Shown here piece after piece: positions 28,655 through 37,464 of a stretch of 64,000 nt of DNA. The position numbers and the translations under genes were made by a program. The DNA comes from Actimicrobium antarcticum (GTDB lineage: Bacteria > Pseudomonadota > Gammaproteobacteria > Burkholderiales > Burkholderiaceae_D): contig NZ_BAAAZE010000007.1 in assembly GCF_039536745.1 (NCBI RefSeq), forward strand, positions 1-64,000, given 5' to 3'. Below the pieces are notes generated by a model. The model saw only the letters and a program-made list of their open reading frames with translations. It ran no database searches and was not told where the DNA came from. Every line of letters begins with the position of its first letter. Position 1 is the first letter of the stretch.

Positions 28655-29335
28655 ATGCAGGCCACAGCCCTGCTCCACTTGCTGCAACTGGCAAGTCCCT
28701 CGTTGCCAATCGGCGCGTACAGCTATTCGCAAGGGCTGGAAGCAGCGATGGAAAGCGGCATCGTGACTGATGCCGCCAGCGCACGCGCGTGGATCGTCGA
28801 CACCTTGCATCATGTGGTCGCGCGCTTCGAAGCACCGATCGTGTGGCGCTTGCTGCAGGCATTTTCTGCGCGTGACGATGCGGCTGTCGCGCGCTGGACC
28901 GAGCAATTCATCGCTGCGCGCGACACCGCCGAGTTTCGCGCCGAGACGATCCAGATGGGCTATTCGCTGGGCAAACTGATGGCCGATTTGCAGATCGATG
29001 ACGGCGGCTTGCTGGCCATTTTGCAGGCGCAGCCGGAAATTCCGTTGCCGACGGCGTATGCGTATGCCGCGGTTGCGCTGGCAGTCCCGGCAGACGCTGC
29101 GTTACTCGGGATGCTGTTTTCGTGGGCCGAGAATCAGGTGCTGGTGTGCGTGAAGTCAGTGCCGCTCGGGCAGGTTGCGGGACAGCGTTTGCTGTTGTCG
29201 CTGCAACCGGAACTGGCGCTGGCGGCTGCAGCAGTCAGCACGCTGGCCGATGACGACCTGTCGAGCTGGTCGCCGGGATTGTCGTTGCTGTCGATGCTGC
29301 ATGAAGTGCAGTACAGCCGGTTGTACCGGTCGTGA
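28655..29335 (+). CDS. ureF: Urease accessory protein UreF
   Basis: From the ATG at 28655, one base after the ureE stop, the product is 226 residues, the usual size. Diagnostic segments are LLQLASPSLPIGAYSYSQGLE near the N-terminus and VCVKSVPLGQVAGQRLL near the C-terminus. UreF links UreD-bound apo-urease to the GTPase UreG and gates activation. A start at 28526 inside ureE is rejected. A 63-bp gap follows before ureG. Confidence 0.95.
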   Translation: MQATALLHLLQLASPSLPIGAYSYSQGLEAAMESGIVTDAASARAWIVDTLHHVVARFEAPIVWRLLQAFSARDDAAVARWTEQFIAARDTAEFRAETIQMGYSLGKLMADLQIDDGGLLAILQAQPEIPLPTAYAYAAVALAVPADAALLGMLFSWAENQVLVCVKSVPLGQVAGQRLLLSLQPELALAAAAVSTLADDDLSSWSPGLSLLSMLHEVQYSRLYRS

Positions 29336-29398
29336 GCGTGACCATCGCGTACGTTGTGCGTTCTCTCCGTTCTCTCTTAACCCCCTACTGAATTGATC

Positions 29399-30013
29399 AT
29401 GACTACTTCCAATCCTTTACGCGTCGGTATCGGCGGCCCCGTCGGCTCCGGCAAAACAGCCTTGTGCGAACTGCTCTGCAAGCGCATGCGCGACCAGTAC
29501 GACATGGCCGTCATCACCAACGACATCTACACCAAGGAAGACATGGAGATCCTGCTGCGCGCCGATGCGCTGCCGGCAGAACGCCTGATGGGTGTCGAAA
29601 CTGGCGGCTGTCCGCATACCGCCATTCGCGAAGATGCCTCGATCAATCTCGAAGCCATCGCCCGCATGAGCGCCGAATTTCCGGACCTCGATCTGATCCT
29701 GATCGAGTCCGGTGGCGACAACCTGGCCGCGACCTTCAGCCCGGAACTCTCCGATCTGACGATTTACGTGATCGACGTCGCCGGCGGTGAAAAAATCCCG
29801 CGCAAGGGCGGCCCCGGCATCACGCGTTCGGACCTGCTGATCATCAACAAGACCGACCTCGCCCCGTATGTCGGCGCCAACCTCGATGTCATGGCGACCG
29901 ATGCCAAACGCATGCGTGGCGAACGGCCATTCGTGTTCACCAATTTGCGCAGCGGCGATGGCGTCGAGAAGGTGATCGAATTTATCCGGCGCGAAGGCTT
30001 GATGGAGTCCTGA
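29399..30013 (+). CDS. ureG: Urease accessory GTPase UreG
   Basis: From the ATG at 29399 the product is 204 residues; a TTG two codons earlier is in frame. It has the P-loop GPVGSGKT (residues 13-20), the nickel-binding TGGCPHTAIRED with its Cys-Pro-His, and NKTDLAPYVGA as the guanine-specificity motif. GTP-dependent dimerisation around nickel powers metal delivery to urease. It is the last gene of the operon; an unrelated LRR/NEL gene begins about 40 bp later on the same strand. Confidence 0.97.
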   Translation: MTTSNPLRVGIGGPVGSGKTALCELLCKRMRDQYDMAVITNDIYTKEDMEILLRADALPAERLMGVETGGCPHTAIREDASINLEAIARMSAEFPDLDLILIESGGDNLAATFSPELSDLTIYVIDVAGGEKIPRKGGPGITRSDLLIINKTDLAPYVGANLDVMATDAKRMRGERPFVFTNLRSGDGVEKVIEFIRREGLMES

Positions 30014-30051
30014 GCAAGGCCGGCGCGGCGCAGTAATGGACGGCAGCACAA

Positions 30052-31947
30052 ATGGAAAGGAACCATCTTCCTGGCACGACTACCCATGTTGGTATCGTTC
30101 CTTGCAACGAAAAATCCAACTGTTTTGCGCCCAACATGAAAATATCCATTCCATTTACGCAATTCGAGATCCGGGGTCATCGCCCTACCCCGACTGGCAA
30201 CAATGTCACGGACACGGGTAGTTCTGGCAAGCGCACCTTCCTGCCGCTGAAATTGAAACGCCGGCCAGACTGGGCAGTGCTGCACGAGTGGGCGGAACAA
30301 GGTCCGCCGGGAGAGTCGGCAGAGCGTCGCGCTGTTGCCAAACGCATCACCAATTTCGTGAAGGACCCGACACAAACTTCCCTGAGTTTGTATAGCTATT
30401 CAACCATTACCCGACTTCCCCCCTTTCCAGCCAAACTGCAGCGGCTGGACCTGGTCAATTGTGAAGGCCTGACCCATCCGCCTGATTTGACAGCCTGCAA
30501 AAACCTGATCGGTCTGGATCTGCAGAATTGCAAAAATTTACGCTCGCCGCCGGGGTTAGCCAGCTGCACGAATCTCAAACTGCTTAACCTTACTAATTGT
30601 CGCAGTCTGGAGACCGCCCCCAATCTGGAACTGTGCAAGGATCTCGATACGCTTGAGATGGCTAAATGCCACGGCCTGCTTGTGGGACCTGACTTGTCAG
30701 CTTGCACCAAGCTGAGATTTTTCAATCTTTCGGACTGCGCCAGCATGGGAACATTGCCTGCGCTGGGCGCGAAACCGATGCTGCGCGAACTCAACCTGGC
30801 GAGCACTCCGCTACAGGCACTGCCGGCAGGATTACTGGAACTACCTCAAACCTGTAGGGTGGCCATCGACCTGAGGAGCATTCCGTTCTCACACGTAGAG
30901 GACTTGCGAGCCGCACTCGGGCAACCTGGCTATGCGGGTCCCGGGATAACAATGCCGAACAACTACAGCAGCACACGCCCTTTGGCAGAACAGGTCAATT
31001 TCTGGCGCAACGAAGCCAACGGCAGGGCGACTGCCGTGCAGGTGGACAACTGGCACCAGTTTCGTACTGAAACACACGCCTCCTGCTTCACTGAATTTCT
31101 TTCACGTGTGCGCGAAACCAGCGATTACAGCAAAGGGTCGACGGAATTGAAACAGGCCACACAACAGCGCGTCGTGACATTACTCGAGCGGATGCAGGAC
31201 GATGCGCAATTGCGCGGCGCTTGCTTCAACCTGGCTTCCGATGCCATCGAAACCTGCGGGGACCGCGTCGCCTTGCGCTTCATGGATATGGAGACGATGT
31301 GCAACGACAGGAAACTGGAGGTCGACATCCGTAATGGCGTCTACGACCAGGACCCACAAAAAGCCATCGATCAATTCAAGGGGCAATATCGCTTGCAGGT
31401 ACTGGAGGAGGAAGCCAACAGAAAAGCAGGCACTCCCGGATTTACCGACGAGGTTGAAGTCAAGCTGGCCTACCTCACGGCCTTTGGCAAAAAACATGCT
31501 CTTCCGGTACACATCAGGACCATGCTTTATCCCCGCTGCGCAGCCCTGACAGACGAGGACAAGGACATCGCCAGACGCAAAATCTCGAACGAGGGTCTGC
31601 CACCCGGAGAACAACAGGCTAACGATCGCGCATTCCGGAAATTCCTGGCAGGCTCGCCGCTGATGCGCACCCTGCTCAATCGCTGGGACAAAGACGGGAT
31701 GACGGCAGCCCATGCGCAGGCAGCCGTCAAGCTGGACAGCGCCATCGAGAAAGCCGCAAATGATCTTGATGGATTGATGGAGGAGGCGGCTGCGTGCGGC
31801 CTGGATATGGCATCACCCGCATTCAAGGCGCGATGTGATGAGGTTGCACGACAGCGGGCGACAGCGCTGGTAGAAATTCCGGCCCGGGCAACGCAACCGG
31901 TGATGCAGCGATTTGTGATGGAGCACCAGCTTGACGTTAACTTGTAG
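30052..31947 (+). CDS. LRR protein with NEL-type E3 ubiquitin ligase domain
   Basis: A 631-residue protein built like IpaH/SspH/SlrP effectors. Residues about 74-125 resemble the helical cap before the repeats (DWAVLHEW, ERRAVAKRI). Residues about 129-266 hold six 23-residue leucine-rich repeats of the form L-x-x-L-x-L-x-N-C. Residues about 310-630 match the NEL domain: WHQFRTETHASCFTEFLSRV, then the active-site block TCGDRVALRF with catalytic C402 and D404 (C-x-D), and DEVEVKLAYLTAFGKK. NEL enzymes ubiquitinate host proteins after type III secretion. No signal peptide is seen. An ATG at 30136 is an alternative start; neither has a strong ribosome site. No secretion genes are in the window. 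Confidence 0.85.
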   Translation: MERNHLPGTTTHVGIVPCNEKSNCFAPNMKISIPFTQFEIRGHRPTPTGNNVTDTGSSGKRTFLPLKLKRRPDWAVLHEWAEQGPPGESAERRAVAKRITNFVKDPTQTSLSLYSYSTITRLPPFPAKLQRLDLVNCEGLTHPPDLTACKNLIGLDLQNCKNLRSPPGLASCTNLKLLNLTNCRSLETAPNLELCKDLDTLEMAKCHGLLVGPDLSACTKLRFFNLSDCASMGTLPALGAKPMLRELNLASTPLQALPAGLLELPQTCRVAIDLRSIPFSHVEDLRAALGQPGYAGPGITMPNNYSSTRPLAEQVNFWRNEANGRATAVQVDNWHQFRTETHASCFTEFLSRVRETSDYSKGSTELKQATQQRVVTLLERMQDDAQLRGACFNLASDAIETCGDRVALRFMDMETMCNDRKLEVDIRNGVYDQDPQKAIDQFKGQYRLQVLEEEANRKAGTPGFTDEVEVKLAYLTAFGKKHALPVHIRTMLYPRCAALTDEDKDIARRKISNEGLPPGEQQANDRAFRKFLAGSPLMRTLLNRWDKDGMTAAHAQAAVKLDSAIEKAANDLDGLMEEAAACGLDMASPAFKARCDEVARQRATALVEIPARATQPVMQRFVMEHQLDVNL

Positions 31948-32007
31948 GCGCGTTTGCAGTCATGCTTGCAGCGGCGTTTTTAGCGACACTGGCCACCACG
32001 TTTTTCA

Positions 32008-32820
32008 TTACCTCGCCGAATCCGTCAGGACATACTCGACCGACATCTGGTCAAGCGCCGCTAACATCCGTGCGAATGCGCTGGTCGCCTGCTCCGGTTC
32101 GCCCTTGACGCCGAGTTCGATGTGCCGACGCGTGTTGGCATCACCAACGCTGGGCAAGCTGAACACTTTCACCAGCGGATAATCGTTTTCGATTTGCTCC
32201 ATCAACGGCGTGAGTGTCGACTCCATCGAGCCATAGACCAACGCAGCTTTTTCCAGACGCGGCACCTGATGGAACAGGTGGCTGTAATGCGTGTCGAGCA
32301 CCCATTCAATCATCGGCCATGCCATGACCGGAAAGCCCGGTACGAAATAATGCGCGCCGCCGTCACCGGTCAATAATGAAAAGCCGGGGATCTGGTTAAA
32401 CGGATTCGGGATGATGGACGACCCTGCCGGGAATTCGCCCATGTGCAGGCGATGCAGGTTTTCCGGTGCCGACAGGTTCAGTTCGGTACCACTTTCGCGG
32501 GCCATGTCGATCATCCGTTGCTCGATCAGTGCCTTGGCTTCGGGATGCTGGACCAGTGGCGTACCGAATGCGGCCGAAGCGCACTGGCGGGTATGGTCAT
32601 CCGGGGTCGCACCGATGCCGCCGCACGAAAAGACGATATCGCCGGTAGCCATCGTGCGTGCCAGCGTGGCGGAAATGCGGCTGCGTTCGTCGCCGACATA
32701 TTCGGCCCAGCCGAGTTGCAGGCCACGCGCCGAAAGCAGCTCGACGACTTTGGGAAAATGTTTGTCAGCACGTTTTCCGGAAAGGATTTCGTCGCCGATG
32801 ATAATGAGTCCGATGGCCAT
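32008..32820 (-). CDS. CinA-N/MoaB-like molybdopterin-binding protein
   Basis: A 270-residue protein with the N-terminal CinA fold only: IIIGDEILSGKRADKH at the start, then FSCGGIGATPDDHT and VPGFPVMAWPM. It lacks the C-terminal nicotinamide-nucleotide amidase domain of full-length CinA. The MoaB-like fold binds nucleotide or pterin ligands, and related proteins have ADP-ribose pyrophosphatase activity. It is the last gene of a minus-strand operon, 4 bp after the EI24 gene, and is convergent with the NEL gene. Confidence 0.9.
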   Translation of the reverse strand: MAIGLIIIGDEILSGKRADKHFPKVVELLSARGLQLGWAEYVGDERSRISATLARTMATGDIVFSCGGIGATPDDHTRQCASAAFGTPLVQHPEAKALIEQRMIDMARESGTELNLSAPENLHRLHMGEFPAGSSIIPNPFNQIPGFSLLTGDGGAHYFVPGFPVMAWPMIEWVLDTHYSHLFHQVPRLEKAALVYGSMESTLTPLMEQIENDYPLVKVFSLPSVGDANTRRHIELGVKGEPEQATSAFARMLAALDQMSVEYVLTDSAR

Positions 32821-32824
32821 GGTG

Positions 32825-33652
32825 TCAGTCCGGTTGGATGGTCGAAGTGGAATGGGAAGTAGCCAGGCGCTGACGTGTCAGCGCAGCCAGGCAGTAATGC
32901 TGGAACCACAGGCCGGTGAAGACGAACACCAGCACGTACAGCCAGATCGACAGCGCCGCCAGCACCGGAAAAAACACCACCGAGAGCGCACCGCCCAGCC
33001 ACAGCAAGGTCGGCATTGCACCCATCGCGCCGGTGATTGCCCCGATCAGCAGCAGCGGCCATTTGTGGTCGCGCAGGATGGCGTGTAATTCGATCGTGTC
33101 CGCATGCGCCGACAGCGCATCGTAGGCCAGCACGCGGTAGGTCAGCCAGCCCCACAAGACGGGCTGCACCAAAAATCCCAATGGCGGAATCGCCGATAAC
33201 GGCAAGGTCACCAGCCACAACAACAGGAAGATACAGAATGACGAGAACGCAATCCACAGACTGCCGAGGATCGATCCGCTACCGCGCTGCTCCAGCGTCG
33301 GGAAGCGTCGGCTGGCCACGTGCTTGACGATGACCGGCATCGCCAGGGTGCCGATGAACACCAGCGCAGTCAGTATCATCAGCGGCAGCAACACCCACAT
33401 CGCCAGCAACGGCACGATCACGGTTTTGATCGCGCCCAGACCGAACCAGCCAAGCACATTGCCGACGATGCGAAAGCCGTCGTTGTCCAGAAACCAGCTG
33501 TGCACCCAATCGATCAGCGGCTGAAAGCCCAGCCACAGCACGACACCCCAGATCACCACCGACAGCAGGAATGGCATCAGCGTCAGCAACAGCATTCGTG
33601 CATGCAATTGCGACCAGACCGCACGGAAAAAAGACGCCAGGACAGGATGCAT
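32825..33652 (-). CDS. EI24-domain membrane protein
   Basis: From the ATG at 33652 (MHPVLASFFRAVWSQLHARM) the product is 275 residues with about five hydrophobic helices and an EI24/CysZ-type PLSAIPPLGFLVQPVLWGWL segment. The start shares one base with the preceding stop (TGATG), so it is coupled to the desaturase-like gene. A start at 33700 would lie inside that gene. CysZ of enterics is in this fold group, but nothing here ties this copy to sulfate. Function not assigned. Confidence 0.85.
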   Translation of the reverse strand: MHPVLASFFRAVWSQLHARMLLLTLMPFLLSVVIWGVVLWLGFQPLIDWVHSWFLDNDGFRIVGNVLGWFGLGAIKTVIVPLLAMWVLLPLMILTALVFIGTLAMPVIVKHVASRRFPTLEQRGSGSILGSLWIAFSSFCIFLLLWLVTLPLSAIPPLGFLVQPVLWGWLTYRVLAYDALSAHADTIELHAILRDHKWPLLLIGAITGAMGAMPTLLWLGGALSVVFFPVLAALSIWLYVLVFVFTGLWFQHYCLAALTRQRLATSHSTSTIQPD

Positions 33653-34635
33653 CAGGTCGTCGGTCTGTCGAAGCCGGTCATGCGCTTCAGGCCGAGCCAT
33701 TGCTGCGCCCAGAATCCGCGACCGTAGTCCCGGCCGATACCGGCAGGTGCCGGAAGCTGGTCACGAATACCGGTCGGGCCGAATGTTTTGCTGAAATTTG
33801 CGGTACGAAACAGGATGTCCCACACCGGAAACAACACGGCAAAGTTGTGTCCGCCGAGTGTGCCTTTGCCGGCACTTTCATGGCCGACGCCGATTTCGTG
33901 ATGCAGCCGGTGATAGCGCGGCGAGACCAGCAGCCGCTCGCCCAGCCAGCCGAAATGCAGTTTGACATTCGCATGTTGCAGGCTTTGCAGGATGCGCGAG
34001 GCCGCCACCAGCAGCACGTACTGGCCGGGTGGCACGCCGATGGCCAGCGCGATCACCGCCATGTAGATATCACGCATGAAATCATCCAGCAGGTGATTCC
34101 GGTTATCGCTCCACAGATTCATGTTCTGCTGGCTGTGATGCAGGCCATGCAGGCCCCACCACCAGTTGACCTGATGTTCGCCACGGTGATACCAGTAATC
34201 GAAAAAATCCAGCACGATCAGGTAGAGCAAAAAGGTCACCAGCGGCAAATTGGTCACGCCGGGCCAGAGGCCATCGAGGTTGATCGGACGGACACCTTCC
34301 AGATGCAGCAGGCCGGTCAGGTGGTCCATCAGCGGATCGAGTATGAAGAACACGACTACCGTGAAGGCACCAAGGCGATGGATCGCGGTATACAAAAAAT
34401 CGGTCCAGCGGGCGCGTTTGTCGGTCATCACCTGCGCCGGGATCAAGGCTTCGAGCGGACGCAACAGCACGAACAACAACAGCAATTCGAGCACGCCGAT
34501 CAGCAACCACTCGGTGCCTTCGAACGCCTGCTCGGTGAACTCACCGAGCCCGGTCATGTAGATGACGGGTTCGATGACGCTCTGGAACAGCCAGCCCTGG
34601 GCTTGCCCGAACAGATCGACGAGGGTGGCAATCAT
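33652..34635 (-). CDS. Sterol-desaturase/fatty-acid-hydroxylase family protein
   Basis: A 327-residue integral membrane di-iron enzyme. The histidine clusters are visible: YHRGEHQVNWWWGLHGLHHS gives HxxxH and HxxHH, and a later HRLHHEIG supplies another. Four or more hydrophobic segments surround them. Family members hydroxylate or desaturate lipids or sterols using O2. It overlaps the polysaccharide deacetylase by 4 nt and the EI24 gene by 1 nt. The substrate is unknown; a membrane lipid is likeliest. Confidence 0.9.
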   Translation of the reverse strand: MIATLVDLFGQAQGWLFQSVIEPVIYMTGLGEFTEQAFEGTEWLLIGVLELLLLFVLLRPLEALIPAQVMTDKRARWTDFLYTAIHRLGAFTVVVFFILDPLMDHLTGLLHLEGVRPINLDGLWPGVTNLPLVTFLLYLIVLDFFDYWYHRGEHQVNWWWGLHGLHHSQQNMNLWSDNRNHLLDDFMRDIYMAVIALAIGVPPGQYVLLVAASRILQSLQHANVKLHFGWLGERLLVSPRYHRLHHEIGVGHESAGKGTLGGHNFAVLFPVWDILFRTANFSKTFGPTGIRDQLPAPAGIGRDYGRGFWAQQWLGLKRMTGFDRPTT

Positions 34636-35435
34636 GATGCTGACTCCGGGGTGCGCAGATGCTGGCGATACAGCGGATGGTCACGCAGCGTCGCAAAGCA
34701 AAACCCTTTTTGTTCGAGACCGCTGAGCAATGGCTCCAGCACTGCTGGTGCCCACGGGTCCTGACGCGACCAGATCCCCAGATGCGCCATCAGGATATCG
34801 CCATCCTTCAGGCCGGTCAGTGCCTGTTGCAACAACTTGGCATTCGGCCAGGTCTGGCTCGGCAATTCATCGCCCGAGAATCCTGCCGGTGCCCAGCCGA
34901 CATGGGCATAGCCGCAGGCGGCGCCGGCAGCGCGCAAGTTGGGTGTGAGCTTGCCACCGGGAGCGCGCCACAAGGTGTCGAGCTTGCTGCCGGTGAGTTC
35001 ATGGAAACGGCTGGCGACACGGTTGAGTTCGTCGCAGTATTGGCGGCTAGTCCAGCTGACTTTTTTGCCGGCTGACGCGCCGAATTGCGGCTTCATCTCG
35101 ATACGTCCATCGGGCAAATCGCGCTGCACATAAACGTGATCAAAGGTATGCGTGCCGAATGCGTGGCCTTCGGCAACTCGGGCTTTCCAGTACGGTGCCC
35201 ATGCAGGATCGAGCGAAAAGTCACCGTTGACGGTCTTTTCATTTGCCAGGAAAAAAGTCGCTTTTGCGTGATGTCGCTTGAGGGTTGCGGCAATGAAGTC
35301 CGCCTGCGACTGACTGCCGGTATCGAAGGTCAGAAAAATCGTGCCTTTGCAGGAGCCAGCCGCTGATACGTTTGCAGCAGCGGCCAGCATCAGCGCCATG
35401 CCTGTGGTTCGCATCGTCCCGATAACGCAATTCAT
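34632..35435 (-). CDS. Exported polysaccharide deacetylase
   Basis: A 267-residue NodB-homology carbohydrate esterase with an N-terminal signal peptide ending near VSA-AGSCKG. The motifs are FLTFDTGSQSQAD (catalytic/metal Asp), GTHTFDH (metal His pair) and RAPGGKLTPN. It should remove N-acetyl groups from an envelope or extracellular glycan. The ATG at 35435 has GGAGAG about 9 nt upstream; a GTG at 35441 is possible. It lies about 18 bp behind the beta-propeller gene and is coupled to the desaturase-like gene. Confidence 0.88.
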   Translation of the reverse strand: MNCVIGTMRTTGMALMLAAAANVSAAGSCKGTIFLTFDTGSQSQADFIAATLKRHHAKATFFLANEKTVNGDFSLDPAWAPYWKARVAEGHAFGTHTFDHVYVQRDLPDGRIEMKPQFGASAGKKVSWTSRQYCDELNRVASRFHELTGSKLDTLWRAPGGKLTPNLRAAGAACGYAHVGWAPAGFSGDELPSQTWPNAKLLQQALTGLKDGDILMAHLGIWSRQDPWAPAVLEPLLSGLEQKGFCFATLRDHPLYRQHLRTPESAS

Positions 35436-35453
35436 GATCACGCTCTCTCCAGG

Positions 35454-36416
35454 TTATGGCGCCGACCGGTTTGCGAAAAACACGCCATGCGGCGAGCGCC
35501 CGACCGGAATCGTCTTGATGACCTTGCGACTGGCGACATCGATGACCGCGACTTTCTTGATCCAGCGCAGTGTCGCCCAGAGCGTCTTGCCATCGGCGGT
35601 CAACTCCATGCAATCCGGACCGCCCGGCACGTTGATCGTGCCGACATTTTCCAGTTTGATCATGTCGATGATATTGATCGTGTTCGAGACGCGGTTCGAG
35701 ACGAAGGCATGACGGCCATCACTCATCGATCTGAAATTGTGGGCACCTTCGCCGGCCTTGATGCGCTTGATGATTTTTTGCGTGCGCCAGTCGATGACTT
35801 CCACCAGGTCGCTGCCCATGATTCCGACCATCAGGTATTTGTCATCCGGGGTCAGCATGATCCCGGCCGGCAGTTTGCCAACGGGCATGGTCCACTTGAC
35901 GGTTTGCGTCGCGAGGTCGATCGCACTGATTTGATCGCTGCCCTGCTGGGTGATGAAGACCGTGCTGCTGTCGGCGGTGAACGCCATGTGGCTAGGCAAT
36001 TTTGCCAGTGGCACGCGCTTGGCAAGTTTCAGGTTCTTGCCGTCAAAACGGTAAAAATCGACCCGGTCAAGCCGCAACGAGTTAGAGACGAACCATTTCT
36101 GGTCAGGAGAAAATCCAATCTGGTACGGATCGGCGATATCGTTGAGACGACGCTGGATTTGTCCGCTCAGCGGATCGAGGAAGATCAGCTCGTCGCCGGT
36201 AGCGCTGGCCACGATCAGGGATTTGCCATCGGGAGTCGCCATCAAATGATGCGGCTCTTTACCGACTGGAAATGTCTCAAGGACCTCGTAGGTCGCCTGG
36301 TCAATCAGGCTTACCGTCGCATCACGCGAATTCAGGACGACTACCGTGGAGGCCATGGCCGGCATGGCGCACACCATGGCAATGACAACCGCACAACTAC
36401 TGCCAAAAAGACGAAA
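35454..36416 (-). CDS. Exported YVTN-type beta-propeller protein
   Basis: From the ATG at 36416 the product is 320 residues with a signal peptide ending near AMA-STVVVLN; an upstream in-frame start at 36452 would bury that signal. About seven repeats of 40 residues follow the YVTN/cytochrome-D1-like pattern (ATPDGKSLIVAS, TADSSTVFITQQGSDQISAID, TPDDKYLMVG). Propellers of this type are periplasmic binding or scaffolding modules. It heads the five-gene minus-strand operon with the deacetylase, so an envelope role is plausible. No haem ligand motif is evident. Confidence 0.85.
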   Translation of the reverse strand, partial: FRLFGSSCAVVIAMVCAMPAMASTVVVLNSRDATVSLIDQATYEVLETFPVGKEPHHLMATPDGKSLIVASATGDELIFLDPLSGQIQRRLNDIADPYQIGFSPDQKWFVSNSLRLDRVDFYRFDGKNLKLAKRVPLAKLPSHMAFTADSSTVFITQQGSDQISAIDLATQTVKWTMPVGKLPAGIMLTPDDKYLMVGIMGSDLVEVIDWRTQKIIKRIKAGEGAHNFRSMSDGRHAFVSNRVSNTINIIDMIKLENVGTINVPGGPDCMELTADGKTLWATLRWIKKVAVIDVASRKVIKTIPVGRSPHGVFFANRSAP

Positions 36417-36559
36417 CATGAGTCCCACTTGAGAAGGTTGAAAACGTTGCATATTCTACCGCGTCGGCCAGCACGCCAATTAGTTAAATCCGGTCCGGCG
36501 TAGTCGCGTTCAACGCAACAGAAAAAAGCGTGACCGGCCTGCTACAATCCCACGGCGTT

Positions 36560-36588
36560 TTACAGCACTGTTTTTAATGCTGCTGTAA
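36560..36588. promoter_or_regulatory. Inverted repeat upstream of FKBP gene
   Basis: TTACAGC (36560-36566) and GCTGTAA (36582-36588) are perfect inverted halves separated by 15 nt, just downstream of a TACAAT that could be a -10 element and about 60 bp before the isomerase start. It could be an operator or a leader hairpin. Confidence 0.35.
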
Positions 36589-36646
36589 TTGGTCACTGTA
36601 TCGATCATCGTTGATACCGCTTCAATCACTCATTCCAGGAAAAATC

Positions 36647-37003
36647 ATGTCCCTCACCATGTTGGCCTCAGGCCTGCAATACGAAGATACCGTTGTCGGC
36701 ACCGGCGACGAAGCCAAAGCAGGTAACCACGTCAGCGTGCATTACACCGGCTGGCTGCAAAAACCGGACGGCACCGCCGGCAGCAAATTTGATTCCAGCA
36801 AGGACCGTAACGATCCGTTCAATTTCCCGCTGGGCGCAGGCCACGTCATCAAGGGTTGGGACGAAGGCGTACAGGGCATGAAAGTCGGCGGCGCACGCAC
36901 ACTGGTGATCCCGTCAGCACTCGGCTATGGCGCACGCGGTGCCGGCGGCGCGATTCCGCCGAACGCCACGCTGATTTTCGAAGTCGAACTGCTCGGCGTA
37001 TGA
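36647..37003 (+). CDS. Cytoplasmic FKBP-type prolyl isomerase
   Basis: From the ATG at 36647, with AGGA 6 nt upstream, the product is a 118-residue single FKBP domain without signal peptide. Landmarks are VSVHYTGWLQ, FDSSKDRNDPFNFPLGAGHVIKGWDEG and GYGARGAGGAIPPNATLIFEVELL. It catalyses cis-trans isomerisation of prolyl bonds. Its stop overlaps the start of a second FKBP gene (ATGA), and the two products align almost end to end, so this is a tandem duplication. Confidence 0.95.
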   Translation: MSLTMLASGLQYEDTVVGTGDEAKAGNHVSVHYTGWLQKPDGTAGSKFDSSKDRNDPFNFPLGAGHVIKGWDEGVQGMKVGGARTLVIPSALGYGARGAGGAIPPNATLIFEVELLGV

Positions 37004-37461
37004 CGATGAACCTCCAGCGGACCTGCGCAAGCGCCCTGCTGTCGATGGCGCTGATTGCCGGAGCCAGCCAGGCGGCTGACGTCGCGGCACCAGCCGCCGA
37101 TGCCAAAGCGATGGTCACTACGCCATCCGGCCTGCAGTACAAGGACGTCAAGCTCGGTAGCGGCGCACCAGCCAAAGCCGGTGCCAATGTGACCGTGCAC
37201 TACACCGGATGGCTGCAGAATCCGGACGGCAGTGTCGGCAAAAAGTTTGATTCGAGCCGGGACGCCAACCAGCCGTTCAAGTTTCCGCTGGGTGGCGGTC
37301 GCGTGATCCGTGGCTGGGATGAAGGCGTGCAGGGCATGCAGGTTGGCGGACAACGCCGACTGGTGATTCCGGCAGCGCTCGGATATGGACAGCGCGGTGC
37401 CGGTGGTGTGATTCCTCCTGGCGCAACGCTCATTTTCGATGTTGAACTGCTCGGCGTCTAA
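37000..37461 (+). CDS. Exported FKBP-type prolyl isomerase
   Basis: A 153-residue FKBP starting at 37000 (or Met at 37006), with a signal peptide (ALLSMALIAGASQA) and a short linker before the domain. The domain repeats the neighbour's landmarks: VTVHYTGWLQ, a GGGRVIRGWDEG segment and GYGQRGAGGVIPPGATLIFDVELLG. It likely helps fold periplasmic proteins, while the upstream copy acts in the cytoplasm. The two genes overlap by 4 nt. Confidence 0.94.
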   Translation: MTMNLQRTCASALLSMALIAGASQAADVAAPAADAKAMVTTPSGLQYKDVKLGSGAPAKAGANVTVHYTGWLQNPDGSVGKKFDSSRDANQPFKFPLGGGRVIRGWDEGVQGMQVGGQRRLVIPAALGYGQRGAGGVIPPGATLIFDVELLGV

Positions 37462-37464
37462 AAA

